From Sisyra terminalis (lineage: Eukaryota; Arthropoda; Insecta; Neuroptera; Sisyridae), in the NCBI GenBank assembly GCA_958496175.1, contig OY292275.1, positions 52,095,701 to 52,159,700 on the forward strand: 64,000 nt of DNA, written 5' to 3'. The translations under genes and the position numbers were made by a program. Below are positions 23,740 to 35,963 of this stretch, in pieces. Position 1 is the stretch's first letter, and each line of letters starts with the position of its first letter. Under the pieces are notes generated by a model. That model saw only the letters and a program-made list of their open reading frames with translations, made no database searches and was not told where the DNA came from.

Positions 23740-26700
23740 AAAGTATATAGGACTATGTTTAAAATACTTTAAGCATTGGTCAATGGACCATTCTCAATTG
23801 GAAAAACTTTAAATTTTAAAAAAAATAACCGACCTATTCGTTCAAAACCTTTTGAAAAAGAGCTTAAAAAGCTTCATGGATTCTCCGATTCCTTACCGAT
23901 GATGGAATCTCACTATTGCCGTGCGGAAACCAACAAAAAATTTTGATTACCGGAGTGGTCCTTAAAGCAACGAATAAATTAAATTATTTTCTTTATTATT
24001 TTATGTTTATTATTATTGAATATAACTTATAATAACTTATGTTTATTATTTTAATGTTTTATGTGATTTATATTATGTTATTTTTGGCTCATGTCACTTT
24101 TAGGACCGTTAAATCTGAGAACAATGCATTTTTTACTTTGTTTTTAATTCAATTCAGGAATAAATCGGCTTATAATGAAAATTTAGTCACAAAAAAAGAA
24201 AATTATACCATACTTGAATTGAGTTTTCAAAAAAATCCGGAATGAAATAAAAACAAAGTTAAAAATCTAACATTGTCATATTTGATGGTTCTACAAGGGA
24301 TATGAGCCTTTTTTTAACAAATATAATGCTCCAACTTGAGATAATTGTTTTATTAATTTTACTAGTTCTGAAAACCTGCTATGTACAATTCAGTATTAAC
24401 TTTTTTACTATGGAAACTTGCTATTATATTAAAAAGCTTATTAATAGAAGGAAACTAAATACTAAACACTTCAAAATGATAATCAGCCTATTAAAACCAG
24501 GACTATTCATTTTTCAAACGGTGTTTTCATTTTTTCGATTAGAATTATTTTCAATTTTTTGCAGCGCTTTTATTGTCCCCTGTATTATTTGGTCTGATGT
24601 AGATAACCGCTTTACACTCTTAAACCAACAATATGTATTTTTAATGATAGCTACAGATTACAATTAAAGAAGCCAAAGGTCCTACAAATGTATACATAGT
24701 TTTTGTACTTTGTTGTGAGTAAAATGCTGGTTTACAGTGCCCGTGGTTTTTATGGCACCTCCAAATTTTGAAAGACTTGGTAGATTTCGGGAAGCATAAT
24801 TTAGTTGTAACCAAAGTCCACCACAATGAGATTATAGGTCATCTTTGGTATGTTTCTGAGTAGTTAATTGTTGAGGATTGTTTGGTAAACGAGAATCTAC
24901 TGAAATAAACGGTAGAATAACTTTTTGGCTCTGGAGAAACAAGGGATAAAAAATAGATCTATAAATAACTTTTGAGTGCAATTCTGTATTAAATCCAAAA
25001 TATCGATGATTTCGCTTCTTTTGCAAAAACTATGAAATTTTTCGACTTGACTAAAAATTAATGCAAGTTTATCGATGAAGCAGAAAATGATATGGTTTTA
25101 ATAAAAGAATGTAATTAACTACCCTCACGTGGATAAGGCAAATTTTATAAACATTTTTTTTTTCACCTAAATAGAAGTAGAGATTTAGCTATTATTATTA
25201 CTTAGTATTTTCATCCAAAAAACAGTCTTCTGATTGAAATAAATGGTCATTATAAAATAGATATTTTTTTTTATATTTCTTAAACTTCAATAGTCGGTAG
25301 TGACCCTTAAATATCAATTTGTATTTTTTGTAAAAAATCCTGGTCATTTTTTTAAGTGAAATAGATCGTTTTTAGGTGTTGAGAGAAACGAAAAAAAAAT
25401 TTTTTTTGGTCTTCTAGAAATCACCCTTCTGTACATCTTATATACTTTCCATCATTCCCATTAATAATGATAAGAAACTTTTATTTATAGATTTCATTAC
25501 TACTTTTAGTATCAACAACTTTTATTAAATTTTAATTTTTATTTAATAATTCTTTGAATATGTTTAATTCATTGCAGATAGAGTCCCTCAAATACTTTGA
25601 TGAATTTTCCTCTTTACTATTTCTAGGGCTTCAAATTAAAATATGTACCGTCCTCTTTTGCTTGCAAGTTCTGGAATTTTATGACAGCAAAATATAAAAC
25701 AATAGATCCTATATATATTTGCCGTTTTCATTTAGTGCAAATTTGCCGTCATTTACTGCAAAAATGCAGCTTGCTGAGGTTATTTGTTCTAGAATCCAGA
25801 TATTTGCACTAAAGTTTTTTATTAATATTTTGTGTTGGTTTTATTTCTATGGTTCTTCAGTGACAATGTTTTATACATAAAGCATTGAGATTTAGTTTTC
25901 TGATATTTATATGCATCTATTGTTCGTTTTACTGGTGAGTTATTTAATCAGTGAATGATAAAATTTTCATCCTTTTTATTAAAATTTTAAGATTGTAAAG
26001 GCAAGCTAAATCTCATTTAGTATTTGAACTTTTGCATTTTTTTTGCAATACAAATACCAAGGAAAAACCAATGTAATGTGCATGATGCGAGTATTTGCTA
26101 AAGTATTTGGTGAATATGTGACTGGATTATCTAATAATGGCATTTTGAGAAATTCCGTTTCGGTACTTTTAATCTGGGGAATGAAACACGTGGAAGATCT
26201 GAAATCGAGGGGGGTAACGATGAACCTGTAGTAGAAAGGAAAATAAGGGTATCTACCTATAAATGAGCTGCTTTGGTTTTGTTAACAATACCAAACTATT
26301 GGAAACAATTTCCCAGGGAAGAGAATTTAGATAAAACGATTGTGTAAGCAACGGAAAAGTTTAAATGTAAATCGTTTCGAATTTTATCTTTCTCACGAGT
26401 CACATTCAAAAGATTTTTTTTTATCTAATCAATTCGTTCTTTTGAATTTATACGATGAAAAGAAAAAAAAATCAGAAGTTTTTACAATTTCTTTATTCTT
26501 TATATCTGATTATATACTTTTCAGTGATTCGAAATATATTTACAATTACAACGAATGGTAGATACATATTTTATTAAACAGTTACGATAGAAAAAAACGA
26601 AAAACCTTCATTGAATTATTGGTTTTCAATTTATTACTACAGAAAATATTGTACTTAAGAATCTTTACACTTTACGATTTAGAATAAATTCCATTTATAA

Positions 26701-27086
26701 AATGAAACAATTAACAGTTTTCTTTTAATAGAAATGAAATTTTGTACTAAAGTAAACAAAGAATACGATAATCTAATAATTAGATTATTGTTTTTCCATA
26801 TAAAACTACCAAATTTGTATAATAGTATTTTATCCTTACGGTTTTTAGTTGAATTTTTGCTTTGACCAAAATTTCTGTATCATAATAACATCATAGTTGG
26901 TGCATTCATAAAATTGCAATTTACCCACAAGTGTTAACATACAAACGAGGTTTCAATGTACAATGCTAAAAATGACAAATATTTGATTCATTCATTAGTA
27001 ATATTATAATAGGATAATGTAATGCCGTTTTTTCAAATTAAATCAAAAACACATCATTGTTAGGGAGCTTTAATTTTAAATAAATG
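23740..27086. other. AT-rich DNA without recognised genes
   Basis: Several short open frames (for example 24302-24667, hydrophobic, 121 codons) show no family, no splice support and an AT-driven amino acid content; I treat them as chance. If the neighbouring exons are real this is intron. Confidence 0.35.
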
Positions 27087-27090
27087 ATAT

Positions 27091-27501
27091 TGTAACGAGA
27101 CGTCTCAAAACTGTATTGAGATGGCGTTATTCGTTCTTTAATTTCTTTTGGAAATAAATAATCACTTTCACACTTCACAATCACTTTATTAAAACAATCA
27201 GTTAAATGACAATAATCACTTTTAATTCAAATCACACTAAAAATCGCTTTGTTGTAACGGATATTCAAATCTGAATTTTCGATACAGAACTCTCCTTGGC
27301 TTGAGCTGAGCGCCTTATATACCCGCAACCCAATATTCTAGAATATACTCCAATGTTCGCCAACGTTCCACCACCTACTAGATGTTTATAGAACAATCTA
27401 TATGTATATTAGCATTGGTGAGAGAGAGATGGAAGTCACTCAGCCAATTGCGTGCTGGCATGGCACAAAGAGAGAGACAGACTCTGTCCCTTTGTGTTAC
27501 A
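27091..27501 (-). mobile_element. solo LTR of an LTR retrotransposon
   Basis: The 411-bp unit starts TGTAACGAG and ends GTGTTACA (inverted TGTAAC/GTTACA tips) and is flanked by the same 4 bp, ATAT (27087-27090 and 27502-27505), as expected for an integrase-made insertion. Read on the minus strand it has a good TATA box (GGGTATATAAGGCGC, about 27309-27323), so it is probably oriented minus, and the complement of AATAAA lies downstream (TTTATT, about 27183). GC content is well above the surroundings. No internal gag/pol region is next to it, so it is a solo LTR left by recombination. Confidence 0.75.
27309..27323 (-). promoter_or_regulatory. TATA box of the solo LTR
   Basis: On the minus strand GGGTATATAAGGCGC lies about 180 bp from the LTR's 5' end, followed by CTCAGCTCAAG about 15-25 bp downstream, a plausible start-site region. 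Activity is not known. Confidence 0.5.
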
Positions 27502-27627
27502 ATATAATCAACCTCAACATTTAATTATTGACATCTTGTATGTAAATTTTTTTAAAATTCAAAACGTTTTTAAATTACATTTTAAACATCATTTAAGATG
27601 TAAATTTTTATCATTAATAAAATCTAA

Positions 27628-27790
27628 CATCGATTGAACCAACTTTGGTAACTTTTGAGCTAAGGCAATATCATTCTTCATTAATTTATTAATTTTTCCA
27701 GGGTTTTTCTTGTGCAATGGAGTCTTGCGTCATTGTCTTGCAGAATAAAGTTTCCTCTATTGATAATTTTTGGTATTTCTTGGGTATTAT
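27628..27790 (-). pseudogene. Tc1-like transposase C-terminal relic
   Basis: The minus strand reads NFILQDNDARLHCTRKTLEK, resembling the FxFQQDNDPKH catalytic block of Tc1-like transposases, and further on KNDIALAQKLPKLVQSM, resembling the C-terminal helix before the stop. The spacing between the blocks is shorter than normal, so there is an internal deletion. Stops are present. Confidence 0.4.
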
Positions 27791-28440
27791 AGATTAGAAA
27801 TATTTGATAAATCTTCTACTATTTGACATGGATTTGGTACCACTTCCTTCTTTAACGTTGTATTGTTTAAAAATTTTATTATTGTTTTAAATTATTGGAT
27901 TTTAGCTTAAAAAAATAATTTATCTTTAATGAACATCGAAGAGAACACAAGACTGAATTTATATTCCTTCGGGCATTGGTCTAACCATTAAAATATGAAT
28001 TCTTGAACAATATTTTTTTTTTTATAATTTTACGATTTAGCAAGTAACTCTGATCATAACATGTTTTTAGTTCGGTATGAAATTGGTCAATTTAGCCGAT
28101 AAATAGGGGTTACCTTGCTTCCCAACAAGCTGAAAATTTGCAGGAATGTTAAGGAGGCCATTATAAGAAAATTATTATGAGAAGTCTCCTTTTCGATCCC
28201 ATGAGTACAAATTTTTTTATTACTCAAATTAAAGCTCGCAAAATCGGGTTCTTTGGATTTCTTAGCGAAGCGGTTGATTTTATGATAAACATAATTGGGA
28301 CAAAAATTGTGATCATACAATTATCTAGAAAAAATGTCCTTAATTTTTTTCCTAAATAAACCATTTCTGGAAAAAGGCGATTCAAAATTTTACTTTAAAC
28401 GTATTCTCAATAAAAAAAATGATATGTTCACGTTTCCATT
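27791..28440. other. AT-rich DNA without recognised genes
   Basis: Nothing recognised; open frames at 28087-28359 overlap on opposite strands and look like chance. Confidence 0.3.
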
Positions 28441-28445
28441 CGACA

Positions 28446-28889
28446 AAAGTGATTTTATATAAAAACGTTAAGAGACCTTTTTTGTAGAATATTAAATTCC
28501 CTTCAAGAATCTATATTGTTTATTTCTATATATTTTTTTGTTCGTTAGTTACAAAATTCCAAAATAAAAAATTTAATCTAAAAATTTTATCAATGTTTAA
28601 GGCTTAATTATTCGGAAACGGCGTGTCTGATAAAAATTTTCAAAAATACGTTTTTTGTAGAGAATTTAATTTTCTGTAAATATATGTGCAGATGAATTTT
28701 TTTACCTTGATAGTTTAACAGCATTGATGCAAAAATAAAAGCACAAATAAAAAATCGAAATTAAAGATGACAGGCCTCTTAAAATTAATATTAAGGGCTC
28801 AAACCTTCCCGATATTTTTAGTCACATTGAACAATATTTTCGATATACTTTTCAAAAAAAAAATAGTCGATTTTTTTCGGCCCAGTCTA
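28446..28889. repeat. single arm of the type A foldback element
   Basis: This matches the right arm of the element at 19741-20706 from GACCTTTTTTGTAGA through TATATGTGCAGATG to the tip GGCCCAGTCTA, at roughly 90% by eye. The left arm and loop are missing, so it is a one-ended copy or a deletion product. Confidence 0.75.
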
Positions 28890-29042
28890 CTATACATTTG
28901 CATTCATATTCCTGATTTTTTTTATTTATTTTTTTTTTTAAAATTGCATCACTAACCCAATTTAATCTTTTCAACATTTACTCCGGAAGCTAATAAATTA
29001 CGCAAAATATGAAAATTAATCTTTCAATTTCATTTGTTTCAG

Positions 29043-29350
29043 GTGTGGGATCCGTGGCGACCCGAAGCACTGCTATGCATGGAAACAAAATAAATTCTCC
29101 AAGACCTAATAATGTAGTCATTAAAAAGGTAATCGTAACAAAAACTGTAACTTTATCACTAATGTTTTTTTTTCAGAAAATGAGTCGAAATGAATCGCCA
29201 AATTTTGAATTAAATTCGTTTATATCAGAACCAGTTGTTGGTCATCCGATGAGACCCGTTTTCAATAGTGATCCTACTGGTGATAATATTACATATTTCT
29301 TTCCCGAACAAGCTACATCTCATAGTCTTGACTGTACTTTTCCAAGATAA
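29043..29350 (+). CDS. last two exons of an unrecognised gene
   Basis: Exon B (29043-29128) follows a strong acceptor (TTTCATTTGTTTCAG) and reads GVGSVATRSTAMHGNKINSP, then RPNNVVIKK. A 48-bp intron (29129-29176, GTAATC...TTTTTTTTTCAG) separates it from exon C (29177-29350), which reads KMSRNESPNFELNSFISEP, then VVGHPMRPVFNSDPTGDN, and ends SHSLDCTFPR before TAA. Exon B starts with two bases of a split codon, matching the candidate exon at 16168-16260. The tail is hydrophilic and Ser/Pro/Asn-rich with no transmembrane segment; it may be the cytoplasmic or disordered C-terminus of a larger protein whose other exons lie to the left. I do not recognise the family. The 48-bp intron has no stop in frame, so retention would add 16 residues. 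Confidence 0.65.
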
Positions 29351-29499
29351 ATAACTTCTAATTATTAAACTTATGTAATGTTTTTTTTCTCAAAAAGTAA
29401 TACTATCAATTCACGTAATATACTTGTAATTATTATTGTTGTTGAGTATCCTACTCGAATATACAGAAAAATATAAAATCAGTGTTAAGGTGTTCTTTA

Positions 29500-29505
29500 A
29501 ATAAA
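29500..29505 (+). promoter_or_regulatory. candidate polyadenylation signal
   Basis: AATAAA occurs about 150 bp after the stop at 29350 and is followed by an A-run; a plausible 3' end for the unrecognised gene. Confidence 0.4.
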
Positions 29506-29509
29506 CAAA

Positions 29510-30755
29510 AAAAAAATCTAAACTTGTTGAATGTACAAAATGATTTATTATAACTAAACATGTACTGTATTAATTAAAATTCAAAAAAATTATAAGTGGT
29601 CTAAATAAAATTCATAATTGTGTTTTTATTACGATTTTCCGCAGATACCTTGTTTTCATGCAATCTGTAATTTTAAGCTTATTATCAACATTTTCTCACA
29701 AATGTTTTCGGTTAGGTAAATACCTACATTATTTTCACGTCACGTACTTACGTTTTTATTAGGTAGTAACCTCAATAGTCAAACCATGCCAGCCTTAAAG
29801 GGTGCGGGGCGGATTTAATTTTCCCCAATGTTAATTTATGGATATTAATGCATTAACATACACAAGCTTTTTGCATATTTTTCAACAACGGAGATTTCCT
29901 GCAGTTATCGAATTTTTCATCAATTCAAAAAACATAAAACAGTGAAAACTTGTTCAGTTCATAATAACAACAGGACATTGGAAAGAAGTCACAAGTACTT
30001 TAAAGTTTACAATTCGTATAAAACTATACCGATATTTGTAAGTAGTTATAATTTATGAAAGAAAATAGAATAAATTTTTAGTATAAAGTGGTTTGTTTGG
30101 GTGGTTGGTTTCCCCAATGGTTATTTTAATAATTTGTCGCCTTGGTTAACAGTAATTTATTTACATATAAATGAAAAAATGTTTACTTACCCCAATATGC
30201 GATATTTAACAACAATGTATATAAATTCATTTTTTTTTTTTGGTACAGATTACTGATCGATTTACATGAAATGAATATGAAATTTTGAGGAATGGATGCG
30301 AATCGTTCAAAAATCATCAATTAAATTCATAAATTATGCAGAAAGTACACAAAAAGACTAACGTTTAAATCGATAATGTTAATAAAGTGGCATCAACAAT
30401 CAATAATCTTTAAAAAAAAATAACTAAAATACCGAAATTAAAAATCATTTTACTACCTTAACTACACTTTTACAAACGAACGCGTATTAATAACTTATAT
30501 GAAATGTAAACTATGTACCTATATTGTATATAATTATAAATTAAATATCCAAAAAATTCAATTTCGTTAGAGGGTATTGTATAATTCTATGATATCGACC
30601 ATTAATCAATTTTCGTTTAAATAGAATACATTGTTTCGATTCGAATTACCTCACCCAAACATTTGGCTATTTTCTCGAAGAGCTTTTTAACAAAAGACTA
30701 AACAATATTCCAAAAAATTCACACGGAAAAGCATTGTTTGTAGGTTAATTGGAAA
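29510..30755. other. AT-rich intergenic DNA
   Basis: No gene recognised between the end of the unrecognised gene and the LINE fragment. Confidence 0.35.
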
Positions 30756-30759
30756 ATTA

Positions 30760-31668
30760 ACTCTTTTATAACAAATTATCAAAAATAGTCAATGCGATTG
30801 GATGACAGATGACAAGGATAAATGTGAGAAATTGTCCAATTATTTAGAAGACATTTTTACGAACAATTCGCCAATACTAGTTCCTGTCGAAATTCAAGGA
30901 CCAATTAACAAATCAGATCAAATCAAATTTACCATATCCCAGGTGAAAAATAAAATAAATGAGCTAAACTTCAAAAAATCTCCCGGAATTGACAACATAA
31001 GTGGACAAGCACTTAGATCGTTACCATTAAGCGGTCATCAAGGCATTCTTCACATACTCGACTAAATTATTACCCTACTTCCTGGAAAAAAGCCAAAATC
31101 ATCCTTATCCCTAAACCCGGAAAAGAACTATCTAAAATTAACTCATACAGACCCATCAGCCTGTTACCACTTTCCAAAATTTTTGGAAAACTCTTATTGG
31201 AACATTTCAATGCGGATATTACTAGACTAAAAATCATCCCTCAACATCAATATGGATTCAGATCAAACCACCGTACAATTGAACAAGTCCACAGAGTTGT
31301 AAACGAAAAAAAAATGCTTTAGAAAATAAATCAATCTGTGCGGGAATTTTCCTCGACTTATCTCAAGTTTTTGGCAAAGTTAACCATAATGATTTATTCT
31401 ACAAAATATACTCCTTACTACCAATCCAATACCACAAAATTCTAAACAGCTACATCACCAGTAGAACATTTCAGGTTCAATTAGGTAAGGAGTTCAGTTC
31501 GTCGCGAACCATAAAAGCAGGAGTACCACAAGGCAGTGTTCTGGGCCCACTATTATACTTAATTTTTACAAGTGATCTTCCAACAAACGATAAAATTACA
31601 ACCACCACATTTGCAGATGATACATCTCTACTTTACTCTAACAAAGATTCTAAGATATAAAATGATAC
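30760..31668 (+). pseudogene. jockey-clade LINE reverse transcriptase relic
   Basis: An open frame (30802-31065) covers the region just before the RT (KLSNYLEDIFTNNSPI) and its first block (NELNFKKSPGIDNISGQALR). A frameshift near 31050 leads to KKAKIILIPKPGKE, SYRPISLLPLSKIFGKLL, QYGFRSNHRTIEQVHRV; after a stop near 31320 come ICAGIFLDLSQVFGKVNHND, AGVPQGSVLGPLLYLIF and an intact catalytic box FADDTSLLY. The first catalytic Asp is present in FLDLS. The fragment stops shortly after the box; endonuclease and C-terminus are absent. It is a different jockey family from those at 1.0, 5.5 and 18-19.7 kb. Confidence 0.88.
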
Positions 31669-33535
31669 CAAAAAAAAACTCTTTTATAAAATTTTTAGAT
31701 TTCAAATTTCCGAAAAAAAAAAATATAATCTTAGAGTAAAACCTTATAATAATTCAGTAAAAAATTTAATTTTGAAAAAATTTAATTTTGAAAAAATTTG
31801 AAAGAAAAAAAAATCTTCTTTAATCCATTATTTTGCATTGGAAAATAATCCTAATCTTTTTTGAAACGTTCAACCCTAAAAGTTAGTGTCCTTCTTCACA
31901 AAGAACAAAATTTATTCTTATGACTACTAACCTAAGTGCATTATTTCATAATACATTGAGAAGTAAAGTCCTAATATCAGAACCTAAATCAGAACCTAAA
32001 TCAGAACCATCGAAAACGACCAATTTCAGGGAAATTTTTGTACAAAAAAAAATGCGTTTTATACCTTCATAAAGTTCCGTTTTAAATTCTCAAAGAATTC
32101 TTGGTTTGACAAAAAGACAAAAAACTATTCAGTTCAAAAAAAAATCATCCTTCATTCCTTTTGTGCCCTTAGTTTATACCATTTGTCCTTTTTGAAACTT
32201 TGAAACGATATTACGGGTGTCCTTTTGCACACTGAACAATAATTTTTCACAAAACTAGTCACGTAAGAGCAATGTTTTATAATTCGATGATAAAATACGC
32301 CCTTATATGGAAAATCCACCCTTCCAAAAAGGATAATTTAGTAAATGCATTTTTATCTCCTTAATTTCCCGTTTTGATTTCCCAAGGATCTAGGTATTAA
32401 ATGAAAATTCTCTTCATGCAGTTACGTGCTAAATATTTTGTTCAATTTCAGCAAAAGAAATCATCTCCTTTATCTATTGTAATTTTTTTTTAATTTTTCT
32501 TTTAAATGTGAGAAGTTTTTTTCTTACGATGGATCTAAAAAGTTTTGTAACGAAGAATACAATATTATTTCCCAATCGGATTAAAAGAAGTAAGATTTAT
32601 ACAGAGGAACTGAATTTCTAAAATTTGAAATGTTTTTAAAAATTTTTACAGAGTTTATGGTATGTCCATTTGGAGTCAAGATCTTTGGCCTTCTATGCAG
32701 TTAAATAAACATCTTTTCGGCAAATAAATTTGTTGGTAAGTGTCAGTGTTATTGAATTTTCTTATGTAAGTTTTTCTAATTCCATATTGTTATACAGATG
32801 AATGTGATCGTTCTTTATGACATCCGAGAAGATTCAATGGATGGGCATCGTTCTTCGATATCTTGAAAACTTCTGGAGAAAGACTGGACCGTTTGGAAAT
32901 TTTCAATCATCAATGAAATTCAGGAAAAATATAATTTTCAAAAGTGTTATGAAAAAAAAATATGAATTGATAGGAAACTTTTGAATCAGTACTTTAAATA
33001 GTGTTTTTTTGTGTTTGCTTAAAAAATTTTGTGATAAGTGAATCAATGATCAAAGTAAAATTAAAGTGTATTAAATTAAGTGTAATTGAAAATTAATTTA
33101 AATTGTTGGAAAATTGCAAAACACTGTTCTATGTTCTTTGTTTCATTATATTAAGCACTAATAAAAAAAAATTAATTTAATTCATTGTAGTATTCAATTT
33201 GATACACCCAATGTCCTTACCTAATTTATTTCAGAGATTCAATTCATATAATTCATTAAAAATTGTGATAGCTTCATAAATTGTTTTTAAATGTTGATGT
33301 GTAGGTAACCAAAGAAGTATTAAAGTTTAGGATTTGCGTCTTAATCTTAATCAATCTTAATTTTCATAAATAGTATCATTGATATTACTCTTGTTATTGT
33401 ACGCTTGTGGAAAATATATCTAAAAGGAATTTAACAAAAAATAATAAGGTTCTTTTTTATTTATTTTTTTTTTTAAATATTCTTTGATTTTTCTATTCAA
33501 TGAAGAGGATATCACATTGTCTATAACAATAGCTT
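31669..33535. other. AT-rich DNA, small local repeats
   Basis: No gene recognised. A 12-bp unit (AATCAGAACCTA) is repeated about 2.5 times at 31976-32010, and AATTTAATTTTGAAAAA is duplicated near 31765-31795. Confidence 0.35.
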
Positions 33536-33579
33536 AACAGTAAATAAGAATCGTTACTATAATAAAAAAGGGTAAGTAA

Positions 33580-34265
33580 ATAAAAAAAGTATTATTTTTT
33601 CGTCAGTTTTTCCAAACGTAACATGGAGCAGCTGGTTGGTTTATTTTTGGAAAACACATATTATTTCTAGAAAACGAAAAAAAGTTCAAGTTTCCATTAA
33701 TGGAAAAAAGTTTAAATATAAGTTCTAACGATTGATTCATACATCCTTTTGTAGCCGGGTGGATAAAGACACGGGCAGTGAATCCGGTGATCCGAATTCG
33801 ATTCCTTTAAGGAACTTTTTTTTTTTTTTTTTAATAACGCCTTTCTAATTTCAATTTTCTTTTTAAAATATAATTAATCACTTTCGATCGTAAATAATTA
33901 TTCTCTCTTAAGCAACAACCGAAATACTCGATGATCATTTTCAACCTTTTAAGGTTTACTAATAGTCGATCGATTCAATTGATTTTTTTTTAATTCCGGT
34001 TTCGCTTATATGACGTCACTTAATTATTTATTATGGAACTATATGGATTGGAAGCCTAAAAATCTTATCCTTAAATTGAATTTGTCTATCCTTTTCTCTT
34101 GCAAATTTTTAGTGCGCTCAATCATTAGCGCTTACATTGCAATATCGATTGGCGTAATAAATATTCTGGAAAAGCTAATGGAGAAAATTTTTGTTTTCAA
34201 CATCTTCGGAAATTTGAAGACCATGACCAAATGCTAGTCGATTTTATGAAATTTTTCATAATAGT
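33580..34265 (+). repeat. diverged outer unit (U0) of the inverted array
   Basis: The order of landmarks matches the later units: AACATGGAGCAGCTGG (33620), a tRNA-like module (33750-33815), TAATAATTATTCTCTCTT, a CGATGATCATTTTCAACC block (33930), AGTCGATCGATT and TATGACGTCA (34010). Identity to the other units is much lower, so this is an old copy lying outside the palindrome. Confidence 0.6.
33750..33815 (+). repeat. tRNA-like module in U0
   Basis: GTAGCCGGGTGGATAAAGAC resembles a Pol III A box and GATCCGAATTCGATTCC a B box, spaced as in a tRNA, with a run of 18 T just after (a Pol III terminator). Stems cannot be folded into a full cloverleaf by eye, so it is a tRNA-derived or tRNA-like piece, not a tRNA gene. 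Confidence 0.5.
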
Positions 34266-34621
34266 TTTTAACCGAATTTTCGAATAAAATCGCACAATAG
34301 TTACATAAAGCGACGATTGAAGCTATTATCGAAAACATTTGAACTTTTCGATGTCCTTAATCCTAGTTACAAATAATAAAGATTACTTATTAAATTAGAG
34401 GATGCATTTCAAATAAAAGTGTGTTTTTCTCGACAAAAAGGATGAAGGATATTAAATTATTACAATGTCAATAGACAAATTTTCCGGGACTAACATGGGG
34501 TAGCTGTGGTTAAAATATTTTTGGAAAATTACAATTCCTTCGATCGAAAAAAATTTTCAATTTTCCATCAATATAGAAATCTTTATATATGAGTTTAAAC
34601 GATCAATAAATATATCTTCCA

Positions 34622-34684
34622 ATGGCCTAATGGAGTGACGCACGGATTGTCTTGCCGGAGAACATGGATCGAATCCCCAACAAG
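34622..34684 (+). repeat. tRNA-like module in U1
   Basis: ATGGCCTAATGGAGTGACGC (A-box-like) and GGATCGAATCCCC (B-box-like) match the modules in the sister units, which are closer to a class II tRNA pattern (GGCCGA...AAGCGC). Confidence 0.45.
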
Positions 34685-34879
34685 GTAAAAGATTTTTATA
34701 TTTCTACTAACCAATTTCTAATTAATATATATTCGTTAAAGCTTAAAATATCACTGTCAATCGTTAATAATATCCTTTCTAAAGTTACAGCCGAATTATT
34801 CGATCATCACTTCCAACCTTTCGGGGTTGAGAAGTGATCGATCGATTACGTAAATTTTTTTTTTTTTTTTGGTTTGTAC

Positions 34880-34945
34880 ATATGACGTCACACATACGTC
34901 ACCTCCCAACGACGTCACCCAAAGACGTCATTCCCGAAAAAAAAT
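34880..34945. promoter_or_regulatory. cluster of GACGTC / CRE-like motifs (U1; repeated in U2, U2', U1')
   Basis: Within about 65 bp lie TATGACGTCACAC, ATACGTCACC, ACGACGTCACCC and AGACGTCATTCC. Equivalent clusters occur at 36157-36207, 37290-37340 and 38565-38618. TGACGTCA is the consensus for CREB/ATF-type factors; function here is untested. Confidence 0.4.
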
Positions 34946-35895
34946 CCCGGAATATGGGTGAATTTTCGATTTTCCTGGAATAGGATTCTGGGAAAGGCTT
35001 AGTTAAGTCACGGGAGGCCTAAAAAACATATCCAATAGTCAATATTTTTGTTTTTTTTTTTTCAAAAATTTTTTTGGCCGCGATTTTGAAAAATCCCAAA
35101 AATAGGCCAAAATTGACGTTTTTTTTCACTTTTTCCAACTTTAACGGCGTTTATAGCGAAAACTATAGATCGTAGGTTAACGATTGTAGGCTCATTCGAT
35201 AGCGCTTGAATTACTCTATCGATGGTGTAAATGTGGTCCCGGAAAACCTTAAGGAAAAAAACTTTTTTCTTCAACTTTCCAGAAAATTAAAATCCATGAT
35301 CCCACGCACGTCGATTGTAGTCGAAATTTTTTTTGTCGAGTTTCTCGATGAAATTCACACCACAGGTGCCAAACGTTACGTTTGAAGCGAATATCCAAAA
35401 AAAAAAATACTTTTCGATATCGTTAAACGAATTATGAGAAATTAAAAATTTACATATTAAACGTCATAATGCAATACAAATGTAAATTGTTTTCTTGAAA
35501 AAAAGGATTAAGGACCAAAATATTTTACAATGTGGGTCAACATCTTTTCCGAACGTAACGTGATGAAGCCAAGATTAAAATTTTTCCGGAAAATTCCACG
35601 AATATCGCTCGATTGTTAAAAATTAAGAGAAATGAATTCGATAGTATACAATGTTATTCGATTATATGCAAGATAATGCTATTCAAATACAAATTTGTTT
35701 TTTCGAAAAATAAGGATGAAAGACCTTAAAATGTTACAATGTCTTTAGACAAATTTTCCGGGATTAACATGGAGCAACTATGGTTAAAATATTTTTGGAA
35801 AATTACAATTCCTTCGATCGAAAAAATTTTTGAAGTTTCCATCAATGAAGAAATCTTTATATATGAGTTTCAACGATCAATACATATATCTTCCA

Positions 35896-35963
35896 ATGGC
35901 CGAATCGATAAGCGCACGGAATATGTTATAAACGGAAAGACGAAGGATCGATCCCCCAATCAG
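35896..35963 (+). repeat. tRNA-like module in U2
   Basis: ATGGCCGAATCGATAAGCGC followed about 45 bp later by GGATCGATCCCCC. The first half resembles the D-arm of Ser/Leu tRNAs; the B-box copy is less perfect than in U1'. Confidence 0.45.

Noticed and set aside
24302..24667. 121-codon hydrophobic open frame.
   Set aside because: Composition reflects AT-rich DNA; no splice sites, no family, no start context.
33750..33815. A functional tRNA gene.
   Set aside because: A and B boxes are recognisable but acceptor and T stems do not pair well enough for a cloverleaf.
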